This document shows, piece by piece, positions 28,360 through 54,565 of a stretch of DNA of 64,000 nucleotides. The stretch is from Dillenia suffruticosa (lineage: Eukaryota; Streptophyta; Magnoliopsida; Dilleniales; Dilleniaceae), in NCBI GenBank assembly GCA_033439265.1, contig JAVTVX010000009.1, positions 12,799,109 to 12,863,108 on the forward strand, written 5' to 3'. Position numbers and translations under genes: made by a program. The stretch's first letter is position 1; each line of letters begins with the position of its first letter. Under the pieces are notes generated by a model, which was not told the DNA's origin, searched no databases, and was given only the letters and a program-made list of their open reading frames with translations.

Positions 28360-28850
28360 TGTTACGAATCATATATCAAATTTTTAAAAAATCATAAAAT
28401 AGTATTTAAATCTAATAAACTCTTTCACTCAACAGATCGATCTTTCAGGCTGAGTTTTCTTATTGGGCTTGAGTCCATCACTTGGGTTAGTGATAAATTG
28501 ATATTAGAGTTTCCAGTCTAATATGAAAAATGGTTTCCAGAGGGTTACTTGAAAAAGGGTTATCAGGTAACAGAGTGAGAATCGCCCAAAATAGAAAAGG
28601 GCTACCTTGTGTTGGAGTAAGAGCCATCGAAAAAGGAAAAGTGCTACCCGTCAAAGTGAAAGTTGTCCAGAGTGAAAGTCGTCCATGGACGTCCTGCTTT
28701 TCAAGAGGAGTGTAATATTACGAATCTCATATCGGATTTCCAAAAAATCATAAAATAGTATTTAAATTCAATAAACTCTCTCATCCAATAATTCGATCTT
28801 TTGGACTGAGTTCTCCTATTGGGTTTGAGTTATCACTTGGGTCTGCGACA
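28360..28850 (+). mobile_element. TRIM retrotransposon, copy 2
   Basis: This is the unit 2 counterpart of the TRIM at 7466-7962, with the same two short LTRs, a degenerate initiator-Met primer site (TTGATATTAGAG) and a purine tract AAGAGGAGTG before the second LTR. It is visibly more diverged from copy 1 than the neighbouring gene is. Confidence 0.8.
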
Positions 28851-29758
28851 CAAGGCATGCGGCACAACCTAATGGAAGTAACTTATACAGCCACTCCTTG
28901 TTGGCCTCCGGTAGTTGTTACCACTGAAATGGTATGTTGAAGTGTGGGGCTACTCATTCGGGTTAATTAACCCTCTTCGGGCTAACCGAAATATAAGTTT
29001 ACAATTTATTTGAAAAAATACGAAAAAAAGGGATAAAAATCAGGTTTGGTGGAGTTGACTTGTTGAGATGAACTAAAATATGTTAAGATTTTCATGTAGT
29101 TTGTGGTGATCAGATGATAAAGCTGATTCAAATGAATAAGAAAGTTCAAATTTTAAGGTATACGGATGAAATTTGCTCTGTTGAAAAAAATAAAGACAAT
29201 TTTTAAACTGATCAATCATTTGTTATTAAATAATTTTAATTGAATTTTATAAAAAAATCAAGTGATCGAATGGTTTGGGTCAATCAAATAAATTGTTTTT
29301 CTGAGCTTAAGTAATTATTTAATGCGATGAGATAAAATGTTGCCCTTTTAAGTTTTGTTACTATGATTGAGATCATTTGTTTCGTCGAGAGCTATTATGT
29401 ACATGCGATACCTTATTATTTATCTAAAATATTCCCTTAGTTTTAGACGGTCTGTCCACCCCTTCGGTACCATTTGCACCAAGAACATGAGAAGGAGGAT
29501 ATCGGGTATTTGTTATATTTTTTAAAATTATCCCATGGATTTATATAGATTTCACGGGAATTCAAAAGACACAGTACATCACAGAATGTGAGGTTATTAT
29601 GCTATTCTCCGATGCCATCTTCCAAATATGAAATGATTCTTTGTTTACCCTTAATTATTCCTTTACACTCTGATTATTTATATGACATACGAGAGAACCA
29701 AGACTGAAGAAAGGGCCTTTTAAGAATTGACTAGAGGTCCCAAAACATTGACTCTTTT

Positions 29759-42716
<12,958 letters not shown>

Positions 42717-42750
42717 CTACTAGAACTGTTACATTGCATCATGTCATCTG

Positions 42751-43056
42751 GGTCGCGGGAGATCGCGTGCTGGCTGGGTCGCGGGGGATCACGCGCTGTG
42801 GCGCGCGGGGCTTGCTCGCTGGCTCGAAGGAGATCGCAAGCTGTGGTGCGCTGGGCTCGCACGCTGGCTCGCGGGAGATCGCGAGCTATGGCGCGCTGGG
42901 CTAGCGCTGGCTCATGGAAGATCGCGCTAGCGCGAGGAGGCAATGCTCGCGTGGAGGAAGGAGCTGCTCGCAGGAGGGCGTTGCAATAGTTGGCGGCGTG
43001 CGGTGGCGGGAGAGAGAGGCCGCGGTGGAGAAGAGAGAGAGAAAGAGGGAAAGAGG

Positions 43057-43111
<55 letters not shown>

Positions 43112-43171
43112 TGGGAGAAACATAGGGCTTTAAGCCCAAATTTAATTTTTTTTTTTTTTTGTGGTGATACA
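42751..43171 (-). repeat. Element C, 3' LTR remnant
   Basis: On the minus strand it starts TGTATCACCAC at 43171, followed by an A-tract, the AAGCCCT palindrome arm, CT repeats and part of the CpG-dense block. It then breaks off against gene 2 DNA. It matches the 5' LTR from about 50634 onward. Confidence 0.88.
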
Positions 43172-43210
43172 TTTTCTAACCTCCTAAAAATAAGTTTCGT
43201 TCTCGAAACT
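43172..43210 (-). other. Element C polypurine tract and 3' stem-loop
   Basis: The minus strand has AGTTTCG and CGAAACT separated by 4 nt (43193-43210), then TTTTTAGGAGGTTAGAAAA next to the LTR. The same order is found at 946-982. Confidence 0.7.
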
Positions 43211-43219
43211 AAAAGAAAA

Positions 43220-46200
43220 CTATACAGAAAATAGATGGGAGTACCGTTTCCTCATGGCTTCCTCAGGCTCCCACGTTTGTTCCTCGACATGGTCGTTCCT
43301 CCACAAAACTCTAACAAGAGGAACTTCTTTGCTTCGGAGCTTTCTGACCTGTCAATCCAGAATAGCCACGGGCTGAACAGGTAAGCTCAAGTCCTCTCGA
43401 AGTTCAACTGGCGGAGCCTCTAAAACGTGTGAGGGGTCTGACTGATATCTCTTAAGTATTGAGACATGAAATATATCGTGAATACGTGATAGATCTGCTG
43501 GCAGTTCCAATTTATATGCTACACTTCCGACCCTCTCAAAAATACAGAAGGGTCCAATATACCTGGGGTTCAACTTCCCTCTTTGCCCAAATCGAATGAC
43601 TCCCTTTAAGGGAAATATCCTTAAGAATACCATATCTCCCACAGTAAACTCTAGAGGTCGCCGCCTACGATCTGCATAGGATTTCTGTTTATCCTGGGCG
43701 GCTTTCATCCACGTATGGATAATCCTCACTTTCTCCTTCGTCTCCTCTACCAGCTTAACATTGGTGAGTCGTCGCTCACCAATCTCATCCCAGTACAACG
43801 GGGTACGACACTTCCTCCCATACAATGCCTCGTAAGGTGGCATACCAATGCTCGCCTGATAGCTATTATTATAGGCGAACTCCACTGAAGGAAGATGCCG
43901 ATCCCAACTCCCCCAAAAATCCATAACACATGCTCTAAGTATGTCCTCTAAAGTCTGAATGGTCCTCTCTGACTGACCATCCGTCTGGGGGTGATATGCT
44001 GTGCTGAAATTCAGTCTAGTACCCAAAGCCTCCTGCAGACTGGGCCAAAAACGGGATGTAAATCTGGGGTTTCGATCTGATACTATCGATACTGGAACCC
44101 CATGCAGTCTCACAATCATATCATTATAGAGGCATGCCAATGCCTCAAGCGAGTAATCACTCCTAATCGGGATGAAGTGTGCGGACTTAGTAAGTCGGTC
44201 AACTATCACCCAAATAGTATCATGCTGTGCCGAAGTCCGCGGTAACCCCATTATGAAATCCATCGTGATATGCTCCCACTTCCACTCAGGAATAGGAAGG
44301 GGCTGCAGTGTGCCCGCTGGACGCTGATGCTCGGCCTTCACCTGCTGGCATACCAAGCATCTTGCCACAAACTCTGCTATATCCCTCTTCATGTCTGACC
44401 ACCAGTAGCTACCTCTGATGGTCCGATACATCTTCGTACCCCCGGGATGCATAGCATATGCAGAAGAATGTGCTTCCTCAAGGATAGCACGCCGAAGATC
44501 ACTATCGGCCAGAATACACACTCTGTCCTGAATACCATGAGTCCATCATCACGGACTCTGAAGTCTCCGCCCTCAGCTCTGCGGACTCTGTCTACAATAC
44601 CCTGGATCTCCTTATCCGTACTCTGGAGCTCCCTGATATGGTCGAACAAAGTCTGTCTGACCTCAAATCTAGCTAATAAGCCTCCCTGGTCATCGTTAGT
44701 CAAACTGACTCCTAAGGCTCGGAGTTCCACTAAACAAGAAAGGTAGGCTTTCTCTGTCGACTGTGAGGATGATGCTGACTTCCGACTCAAGACATCTGCT
44801 TCTACGTTTGCCTTGCCCGGATGATAGTCAATATTGAGATCATAGTCTTTCAATAACTCCAACCATTTCCTCTGTCTCAAATTCAGCTCTTTTTGGGTAA
44901 ACAGATATTTCAAACTTCTGTGGTCGGTAAATACCCTGCAGGTTACCCCATAAAGATAATGCCGCCATATCTTCAACGCGAAGACTATGGTTGCCAACTC
45001 TAAATCATGTGTCGGATAGTTAACCTCGTGTTTCTTCAGCTGTCGCGAGGCATACGCAATAACCCGACCATCCTGCATCAGAACACAACCCAATCCCTGT
45101 CGGCTAGTATCACTGTACACTGTATACTACCGACTACTAATGGGAAGGGCTAAAATAGGAGCGGATGTTAACTGTTGTTTGAGCTCCTCGAAGCTTGCCT
45201 CACAACGGTCATTCCAAACAAACTTGACCCCCTTTTGGGTCAATCTCGACAACGGAGCAGCTGTCCGGAAGAATCCTTCTACAAATCTGCGGTAATATCC
45301 GGCCAAACCGAGAAAACTACGAATCTCGGTAATTGTTTGTGGCTGCTCCCACTTTACTATAGCCTCAACCTTCCGCGAATCAACATAAATACCTTCCGCT
45401 GAGACAATGTGCCCCAAGAATCCAATTTGTCTTAGCCAAAACTCACATTTTGAGAATTTGACATATAGCTGCTTCTCGCGGAGTATCTGCAATACCACCT
45501 GAAGGTGCTGAACATGATTTTCATCACTCTGTGAATATATCAAGATGTCATCGATGAATACGATGACGAACCGATCCAAATAGTCGTGAAAAACTCGATT
45601 CATCAGATCCATAAAAGCAGCTGGGGCATTACTCAGCTCAAACGGCATGACTAGAAACTCATAATAGCCGTATCGGGTGTGAAAAGCTGTCTTGGGCACA
45701 TTTTCGGCCTGAATCCTCAACTGATGATAACCTGAATGGAGATCAATCTTAGAGAAAACCTTAGCTCCCTGCAGCTAATCAAACAAGTCATCGATACGTG
45801 GCAGGGGATATCGGTTCTTGATGGTGGCTTTGTTCAATTGCCTGTAGTCCACACAAAACCGAAATGTACCATCATTTTTCTTTACAAACAGTACCGGAGC
45901 GCCCTAAGGTGAGGTGCTCGGACGAATAAATCCCTTGTCCAGAAGTTCCTGTAACTGAGTTTTAAGCTCTCTCAGTTCAGCAGGCGCCATTCTGTATGGC
46001 GGAATAGAAATAGGATTGGTCCCCAGTACTAAATCAATCTCGAAATCCAACTCCCGAGCTGGTGGTAATCCGGAAAGCTCATCAGGGAACACATCTAAAA
46101 ATTTCTGCACCACAGGGACATCTTCAAGTCTCGGCCCCTCAACGGTGGTATCGACAACATAAACCAGATAAGCCGCACAACCATGGCGTACCAAACGTCT

Positions 46201-46599
46201 GGCCTTCATAACAGAGATAATACTGTGGGGCAACACTCGTCTCTCGCCCCGAATACTAATGGTGGCTACTCGAACCTCCTAAACTCAACCTCCTTCGTGA
46301 AACAATCCACGGAAGCCCGGTGTAAATCAACAAATCCATCCCTAAATTGACATCGAAATCCGTGATAGGGAGCGGAATCAGATCTACCTCTAATACTGTC
46401 TCCCCAATTCCGACCTCACAGCCCCTATAGACTGTATCTCGAATGATATGCTTGTCAAGAGGAGTGACTACCAGAATCTCTGCATCAAGTGGCGAGAGAG
46501 GTCTATCAGAATGACAAGCGAACGTATCGCTCACATAGGAAAAATTTGACCCGGTATCTATGAGAATACGGGTATCGATACCAAATATTCGTATGGTAT
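43220..46599 (-). pseudogene. Element C pol: protease, RT, RNase H, integrase, chromodomain, broken
   Basis: Protease has LIDTGSNFS and LGMDLL. RT has [26 protein letters not shown] and [10 protein letters not shown]. RNase H has [10 protein letters not shown] and TDHRSLKYL. Integrase (43352-44521) is open for 389 codons and keeps the HHCC finger, [20 protein letters not shown] and the GPF motif. After a stop at 43352-43354 a chromodomain follows (VRVLWRNDHVEEQTWEPEE), ending at 43220. Further stops lie at 45775-45777 (expected Gln), 45904-45906 (expected Trp) and 45121-45126. Most are single C-to-T or G-to-A changes. Confidence 0.92.
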
Positions 46600-46757
46600 C
46601 TAAAAGTAAGAAAAAGAGAATGAATATATATATATCAAACTAGTTAAGCTTCTAAAACTTTAACTAGTCAAAATTGTACATCGACATCATGATATACAAT
46701 AAGCTCATACAGAAAGTACACAAAAGTACTACACTGAGGGGTCTACGGGAGGATTAC
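46600..46757 (-). other. Putative intron between gag and protease of element C (158 nt)
   Basis: The donor is ATTATGG|GTAATCC. The acceptor is CTCTTTTTCTTACTTTTAG|AT, a textbook pyrimidine tract, with a branch-like CTTAAC about 40 nt upstream of the junction. Unspliced, Gag ends MGNPPVDPSV then stop. Spliced, DIIM joins DTIRIFGI and the protease in frame. Confidence 0.78.
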
Positions 46758-48169
46758 CCATAATAATATCAGGGTTTGCCTTTGCGTCCTCCTGTGTCAT
46801 CGCAAACACACGAGCCTGGGCCCTAGGCTGCTGTCGCGATGATCCTGGCACTATATTACTCCCGGCTGCAGTCCGGGGAGCGGTAAGAGTTGAGTGCGCA
46901 GTGGCCCCTGCTGGCCTTTGCCAGTCGTACCAATACGACTCTGTAAAGTCAATCCTCCCCGACCTAAATCGGAACAGACACTCCTAACGTGACCTTGCTT
47001 CCCACTCTGGAAGCAAGTAACTGGTACTCTACATGCCCCAAAGGCATGGTGACAGCTGCATCTAGGCAGAAGGGCGGTCTCTGTGTAGTAGACTATGTAG
47101 AGACACTAGAGGCTGGTGCCCCAAAGCCCTGTGGTCGAGGTCCCTGTCCCGATGCTGCTAGTCTGAAGCTAGAAAAACCTTCGGGATATCCAAAACCTCA
47201 ACCCCTCTTCGAAGACTGTCCACCCTGTAACCCAGTCTTCCTCTTCTGGTGACTCTCCCTCTGTCTCGCCTCCGCTCGAACGATCTCCTCTGCCCGATAC
47301 ACTGAATCAATCACCTCCGATAATGTAAAAGAGGGAGTCACCGTCATATATTTCCTGATGCTCAATTGGAGGCCATCTTCAAACTTGAACCTCATCTGAG
47401 CCGGTGTAGCCATATTGGGGACAAAGGCCGCTAGTCGTCTAAGCTCAGCCTCGTACTCTCACACTGACCTCGTCCCCTGGCGCAAGTGCAGGAACTCCGT
47501 CCTCATCCGATCCTGCTGGAACGGGGTAAAGTACCTACGGTCGAACTCTCATAAAAAGTCCTCCCACCGCAGGGTCTGTGTAGCACTGTCACGGATAGCC
47601 TCCCACCACGAGAGGGCATCTCCGTCGAGGAGTCTCTCAACAACTCTCAATCTGAGCTCCTCTGACAACCCCAAATCCGTAAGGATCCTACGAATCCTAT
47701 TGATCCAGTGTTTCGCCGCTACTGCATCACTGGATCCTAAAAAGTCTGTGCATCCGAGCTGCCGAGACTCTTTTACCAACAGAGTGAGCTCGTGGATGCG
47801 CCTCAAAGTAGCCGACGTTTTGTCGGTCGGAGTAGACACGGATGGGCCGGCCACCGAAGGAGGAAGCGGTGTCGAAGGAGCAGGTACGGCCGCAGGTGTG
47901 GTCGCTGGAGTCTGTAGTGAAGGTGGTGGCATCTGCGCCCCATATCTACTGCACCACTCCTGCTACTGTCTCAAGGCATCAAGTGGTGGTGGAGGAATCT
48001 CAACTGTAGCAACCGGTGGAGGTGTTGGGGGTGGCGCTGGTGAGCGTGCTCGAGTAGAGGAAGCAACCTCTCGTACTCGTGGCGCCTTAGGTGCCCTAGG
48101 TGTATCAGGTACTGTAAGACCCTCAACTGAGGCTAATCTAACACCTCTCCTACCACGTCTAGATGGCAT
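46729..48169 (-). pseudogene. Element C gag, broken
   Basis: The start is MPSRRGRRGVRLAS, followed by a proline-rich region, the capsid-like part (AKHWINRIRRILTDLG, ALSWWEAI, FEDGLQLSIRKYMTV) and a decayed knuckle region. Stops interrupt it near 47963, at 47549-47551 (expected Arg, CGA to TGA) and at 47459-47461. The 46989-47250 part has further damage and I could not follow a clean frame through it. It is closely related to the gag of element D. Confidence 0.88.
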
Positions 48170-48435
48170 AATTCTACGAAAAAATACATTGTTAGTAGAT
48201 AAAAATCAAGAATTAGGGTTAGTTGCTCCGTAACTAACCCCCTAAAATAAATGAACTATGACTCAGCATTAAATGCGAAATAAGGAGTTAGAAACGTTAT
48301 GTATCCAACTCCATCATCTAAAAGGACTCATATGCCTATGGCCAAGTATGGGTCTTCAAATGACTATGAAACTCTCTAATCATTGAGGACTTGTCATATA
48401 CTTGGGAAGACTTTCATCATTTCTCAAACCTAGAT

Positions 48436-48447
48436 GCTCTGATACCA
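48436..48447 (-). other. Element C primer-binding site (initiator tRNA-Met)
   Basis: TGGTATCAGAGC on the minus strand, 7 nt inside the 5' LTR, as in elements B and D. Confidence 0.95.
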
Positions 48448-48454
48448 ATAAAAC

Positions 48455-50939
48455 TGTCACGCCCCAAACCGGGATCGTGAACAGCCGCCCGTTGCACCTG
48501 GATGCTGGCTATATTTTTATAGAAAATCGGGCAGAACCTCCCCATAAATCGGAGGTTTTCCGTGTACAATTAAACCTGTATGATCAAAATTATCCTATAC
48601 AATACACAAATGGCCATCCCGGCCTCTCCAAAATCAACAAACACCACAGCCAACATTCAGAACAACGCAAAGCTATAAACAAACCTAGCCACAGACCTCT
48701 ACTGTCATGCCCAACTAGAGCATGAGCAGCCGCTATACTGAGCGGACCTAAATTTATACAATGTATAACACATTTCCCAAGTAACATTCAAATACGTACA
48801 ATCGCCTCAATGCAAATGAAATATGAGAGTTAAACTATACAGTCATCCCAAAATAAGTACATGGCCAACTACGGACCTCAATGTCAAGACCTCGCAAGGT
48901 CGAAACTAAATTAGAAATAAATCTTACCGTCAGAACATCAAATCCGCTCTAGAGCCTGTAACGCCGCTCTATCACAATCAACCTGTCTGAGGAGGGAAAA
49001 GAGAGGGGTGAGTATCATGGGAAGATACTCAGTAAGTGAGGGGGGTAATATCAAGTATAAATAGTATAGGTGAACAATTGGAATGTTAAATAATATCATT
49101 TGAAACAAAAATTTACATTTCGCAGCAAAATATGATATATTTATCAATTTGAAATCATTTAATCAAACACACGATAGCAAGCATGTATGCATCCATTTAA
49201 AATCAAGTAATGTCAGAGCAAGCCAAAAATAGTCCTGGCAAAGGTCAACCGTGACCAAGGACAGGCGCGTCGAGGGTTTTATTATGCATAGACTTTGAAA
49301 CGCTCTCTACCCCGACGTTGGCCATGAGTTCGCTGAGGCCAACTCATCAACGTGTATAGGACCCCGCCCGGTGCTAGACGGTGGCGTCACACACGTCCTC
49401 CCCCTACGTGGGTTCAACCGGCCGCGCCTATAGCCTTTAGAATAAATGACGTTTGCGGATACCTCCTGCAAAAGCGTATCCGGGCAACCCGTACCTCTAC
49501 AAACGCCTTTCGTAGCTACGGAATCATCATAGTATCACAAAGGTACAACATCCCATAGTATCACAAGGGCACAACGTCCTAGGGCACAACGTCCCACAAG
49601 TAACATCACATCATCTCATAACTAGTGGGCATCCAACCCATATAGTTCATCAAAACATTTCAAATCTGCGTACCAATACATTTCATTGAATCTTTTCAAA
49701 CAGCATATCAATGCGACGGTAGAAAAGAAATTTTAAAATTTCAAGTAATGGCACAATTATTGTTTCATTTCAAACCAGGGATGCATAGTCATCGTAATTA
49801 AAATTCAAGACACTCCAATAATCACAAAACGGATTTAAAATTCAATGTCATACGTCAGGTCAATGCATATCAAAAGCATGTTCTATCGAAAACACAGCAG
49901 AAAACAAGTTTTACTATTTTATACAAGAGAATAGAGTCTCACTCACATATTTAGGGAGGGTGATCACTCCCTACTTTTTAACGACTCTCTAAAAGACAAA
50001 CCTAATTAAATCATCAAGTTTTTACATCAAATAATACCCTAATAAGGGAAAATTTATTCACACTGTGAAGTGAGTGCGTTTCTCTCACCTAGAGTTCCTC
50101 GGGTTTCAAACCTAGTTTCGTTCGCTCGTCGGATTGGTCTAAAACCTGTAATTGTTTCAAATTTCAATTATATTAGAAACAACTAAATTTCTAACACCAA
50201 ACCCTAGAATTTCAACAAATATAGTCGTTACCTGCAGTACAGAAGATGCAGGTGAGCTCTCGAAGGGGAAAGCCGGTCGCGGGCCGTCACGGGCTTGCGG
50301 GCCAGTAGGCTGGCTGCTAGCGGGCTGGCCCGCTGGTGGCTCATGGGCTCTCAGCCCGGCTTGCTGGCTGCAGTGGGCTTCGTAGGTTGCAGTGGGCCGC
50401 GGCTGGACAGGGTCTTGGGCCGTTGGTAGGCTCGCGGCTGGTGGGCTGGCCCGCTCACGGACTAGGGCTCACGCTCGCGAGCTGGAACGTGCGCTCGCGA
50501 GCTGAGGCGCGCTCTTAGAACAGGATCGCGTGCTGTGAGGCGCGCGCGCTCGCGTAGATGGGTCTCGTGCTCTGCACACTGTGCTAGCGTAGGGGTGAGC
50601 CGGCTGGGTCGTGGGAGATCGCGCGCAGGCTGGGTCGCGGGAGATCGTGTGCTGGTTGGGTCACGAGGGATCGCGCGCTGTGGCGCGCGGGGATTGCTCA
50701 CTGGCCGCGGGAGATAACGAGTTGTGGCGCGCTGGGCTCGCGCGCTGGGTCGCGGGAGATCGCGAGCTGTGGCATGTTGGGCTCGCGCGCTGGTTCGCAG
50801 AAGATCGCGCTCGCTCGAGGGGGCAACGCTCACGTGGAGGAAGGAGCTGCTCGCGGGAGGGCGTTGCAACAATGGGCGGCATGCGGTGGCGGGAGAGAGA
50901 GGCCTCGGCGGAGAAGAGAGAGAGAAAGAGGGAAAGAGG

Positions 50940-50986
<47 letters not shown>

Positions 50987-51057
50987 TGGGAGAAACTTAG
51001 GGCTTTAAGCCCAAATTTAAAATTTATTTATTTATTATTTTTTTTTGTGGTGTTACA
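48455..51057 (-). repeat. Element C, 5' LTR (2603 bp)
   Basis: It begins TGTCACGCCCCAAACC on the plus strand and ends GTGGTGTTACA. It contains short repeats of AGTATCACAA..GGCACAACGTCC (49525-49600), a CpG-dense tract (50270-50900), GA repeats (50910-50990) and a GGGCTTTAAGCCC palindrome (51000-51013). Confidence 0.93.
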
Positions 51058-53023
51058 AATAAAATATGGTTTTGCTCATTAACTACATGGTAATAGTAAA
51101 AATCTACTCATTTGTATGGAAAGGGTACACCATTCCCCTAAAACCTCGATCCTCAACTAAGTCGCCCTTCGACTGTAGTATAGTTGTCTACTCCTAAGAC
51201 AATAACATATATATATATGTCAATCCCCCTATTGCTTTTCATAAAATTTCGGATTTTCAAGTTCCCCTTTTGCGCAGTTTTAGGAAAAATATCATAACTT
51301 TCTCTATATAAATCGGATTTGAATGATTCAAATTGCTACTTAAAGCTAAAACATATATCTACATTTTTCATGCTCAACGCATCTCCAAATTCCCACTGCA
51401 CATATTTATAAAAATCTATTTTCAATACAGTTCGTACTTATATAACTAAATTTGCGTAGTTTTGGTAGAAAATTCATATCTCAGTATATATATCTCCAAT
51501 TTACATGATTCCAAATTCTACTGAAAGATGAGATACAACTCTACAATTTTCAAATTCAGTATTTCCTTTAATTCTAAGTGTAAAAGTTTATAAAATTTCA
51601 TTTCGGTCTCAGTTCTAGTTTTAAATTATGCTCTACATAGTTTCAGTAAAAATACCATAACTTCTAGTATACTACTCTGATTCAAGTGAATTTTAGCTCA
51701 TTTTAAAGACACAACCGAGAGCTAAAACTTTGATATTTTACGTTTTTCTAAATTTTGTACAGAAAAATATTTTAAAATTTTATACGACATACTGACTGTG
51801 TACAGAGGATGAAAACAGAATATGTCATTAGCTATCCTTTCCAAAATCACTATAAATCACAATTTTAATAGAAATTTTCGTGTCATACCTTATTTTAAAG
51901 TTTAGGGAGTCTTGTTTATTGAGAAACAAATGGTTTAAAATTTCGAGTCTTATACGATGAGAAATCATGGCAAGACTACACATAGTTTAAATATGAAACA
52001 ATCATATCTAGCATACTAGTACATACATTTAATTTCACTACTTGTAAAAACTTCAATTTTGAGTATTTTATCTTCATTTGTATGATCCTTTGCTAAGTAG
52101 TACCTATCATCTTGATCTTGATTTTCTTGAAGCCTTGATCATATTAGTACCATAGTAACATAATTTATCAAAATTCAATCTCTACACAATCCTTATACTA
52201 TCTCAATCAACTAGAGATATAGAGTCAATGATATTTTTACCTCTTTTACTTGTGTTCCATCTCCGATACTTCAAGAATTCCACTTGAACATTCAGCAAAT
52301 CTCTTTTTCCTTACTCTAATTTTCGTCCAAGTGAGGTGAGTCGAAGAGAAAATGATTGGTTTTGGTCTTTTTGGTCTTTTATAAACCTAATCAAGTTATC
52401 TTGACCTTTGATTCATTTTGCATGCAAGATCTTTACTCTACACTTGTCCTAAGCTTTTCTCTCATGCAAGATTGCTTACAAGCTATCTTCATGCACCTCT
52501 TTCATGTCAATTTCGTTCATGATGAATTTAAGCACAAAAAGAAGAGTTTTTGACCAATCAACGAGAATTCATGCAACGATTTTTCAACCAATGAGTTTTC
52601 TCTTTGGTGGAATGAGGTTGGATGGCCGCTTTGTGCACTTTTGGCCAATGGTTGATCTCCAATTGTGATAATTGTCATTCAATGGTTGGTTTTGCAACTT
52701 AATTCCTCAAGTTCTCATATTTGCACTTTAGTTCCTAAACTTTCCATAATTATAAATTCGACCCTATGTGATTTTTTTTTTAATTTTTAAATTCACTTCT
52801 TTATGCTTATAATTAAGTGTTTTGGCTTTCGTTAGCCATTTTCAATGATTTTAGGGCTTGCCGTCACTTTTCGGAAAAGTTTTTGGCTTATCGATGGAAT
52901 TTTTGGTTTAAGTGATTTTAAGGGCAAAGTTTTAGAAATTTCAAATCATGTGTCTCAAATGGGTGCAGTATCATATATATGAATATGAGGAGAGTACATC
53001 ATATACTGAGAGTCGGTGTTACA
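51058..53023 (-). repeat. Degenerate LTR-like sequence, copy 3
   Basis: This corresponds to 23683-25646 and ends GGTGTTACA at 53015-53023. It is non-coding. Confidence 0.4.
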
Positions 53024-54075
53024 AATCTCTCGTAGACGGAATGAAGAATTCACTACAAAAAAACACGGTTTTAGCCACGGATTTTCGCGACGGAAAAAAT
53101 TTGTCGCTATTTTGCGACGAATTTAGCGACAAAAACTTTTTCGTCGCTAATTTGCCACAAAATTTACAACGAAAAAGAAGTCGTGGCTAAATTAGCGACG
53201 GACACATCATTCGTAGCTAAATTCGTCGCTAATTAGTGACGAAAAAATTTTCGTGACTAAATTCGTCGCTAATTGGTGACAAAAAATTTTTCGTTGCAAA
53301 TTTCGTCGCTAAATAAGTTTTTTATATATAATTAAATAAAATATAATATTAATATAATATTTAAATTAAAAAATTAATTTAACAACCACGGTTTAGCGAC
53401 GAATTTCTAAATCCGTGGCTGATTCAGTGACGGATTCGAAATCCGTCGCTAAATAGGTTTTTTATATATAATTAAATAAAATATAATATTTATATAATAT
53501 TTAAATTAAAAAATTAATTTAACAACCGAATTTAATTTAGCAACGGATTTCTAAATCCGTTGTTGATTTAGCGACGGATTCCAAATCCATTGCTGATTTA
53601 GCGACGGATTCCAAATCCGTCGCTTAATAATTAGAATTTTGTTTTATTTTTTTTTATTTTAATAATTTCAGCGACGGATTCCAAATCCGTCGCTGAATTT
53701 TATCTTCTTTTAATTATAATTTTATTTTATTTTTATTTTATTTTATTATTTTATATTAACAAATCATATTATTATTTTATAATATTTTAATTTACAATTT
53801 ATTTTATTATATTATATTTCTTAATTCTTAAAAAAAACCATATATTTTATTTTATTTAAATTATATATATATTTTTAATTAATTTATTATTATTTTTCTT
53901 TTTTTAGGTAATTTTATTTTATTTGTATTATTTTATTTAATAATATAAATTTTTTTATTAAATATTAATCTCGTGGGCGCCGGCCCGTGCACGCATGGGC
54001 GCCTGCCTGCCTGGGCGCACACGCTCTGCGCGCGCCTGCCTGCCTGGGGCGTGCCACAAAAAATATAAATATATC

Positions 54076-54150
54076 TGAAGCTCGAGGGATTCGAACCTTC
54101 AACTTGGATTTCGAAGACATGCTACCACTACCACTGCACCACAGGTGTTA
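54076..54150 (-). other. tRNA-like module, minus strand, inside CACTA 2
   Basis: On the minus strand TGGTGCAGTGGTAG is a near-consensus A-box and GGTTCGAATCC a consensus B-box, about 35 nt apart. Stems do not pair into a convincing acceptor arm, so it is not annotated as a functional tRNA. The GC-rich island lies downstream on this strand. Confidence 0.6.
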
Positions 54151-54565
54151 TTGTGTGACTTACTTCCTCCGCTTTGTTTTCTATTCTCACTTTTTTTTTC
54201 CTTATCTCTATTTTTGGGTTTTTTTTTCTTTCTACTCTCATTTCTTATATATAATAATTTTATTATAATATATAATAAGATAATAAGATAAAAGAAAAAA
54301 GAAGAAATCAAAATATAATATAAACATATTTTTTAATTAATTTATTATTTTATTTTAAATTAGTATTTTATTATTTTTTATTTTATTAAAAATTATCATA
54401 TTTATTATTTTTAATTAATATTATTTTAGGTGGGTGGTATAAATAAAAAAAGTTATTATATTTAATATTTTAAATTATTATTATATATTATTTTATTATT
54501 ATTAGAAAAATGTGAAATAAAGATAATAAACAATAAAAAAGAAATTTATATCATAATAATATTTT

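Larger units (their letters stand above)
42751..51057 (-). mobile_element. Element C: Ty3/gypsy retrotransposon with truncated 3' LTR
   Basis: The 5' LTR (48455-51057) is complete, and the 3' LTR keeps only about 421 bp. The right flank AATAA corresponds to GATAG of the intact site in unit 2 (near 23683), so C originally inserted into unit 3 DNA. The left flank is instead the promoter of gene 2, which shows that a deletion removed most of the 3' LTR and the DNA beyond it. Confidence 0.92.

Noticed and set aside
53970..54056. GC-rich island as bacterial or organellar contamination
   Set aside because: It lies inside a CACTA element with intact ends and target duplication, and is built from simple GCCTGCCTG-type repeats.
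54076..54150. A functional tRNA gene
   Set aside because: A- and B-boxes are good, but acceptor and anticodon stems do not pair convincingly.
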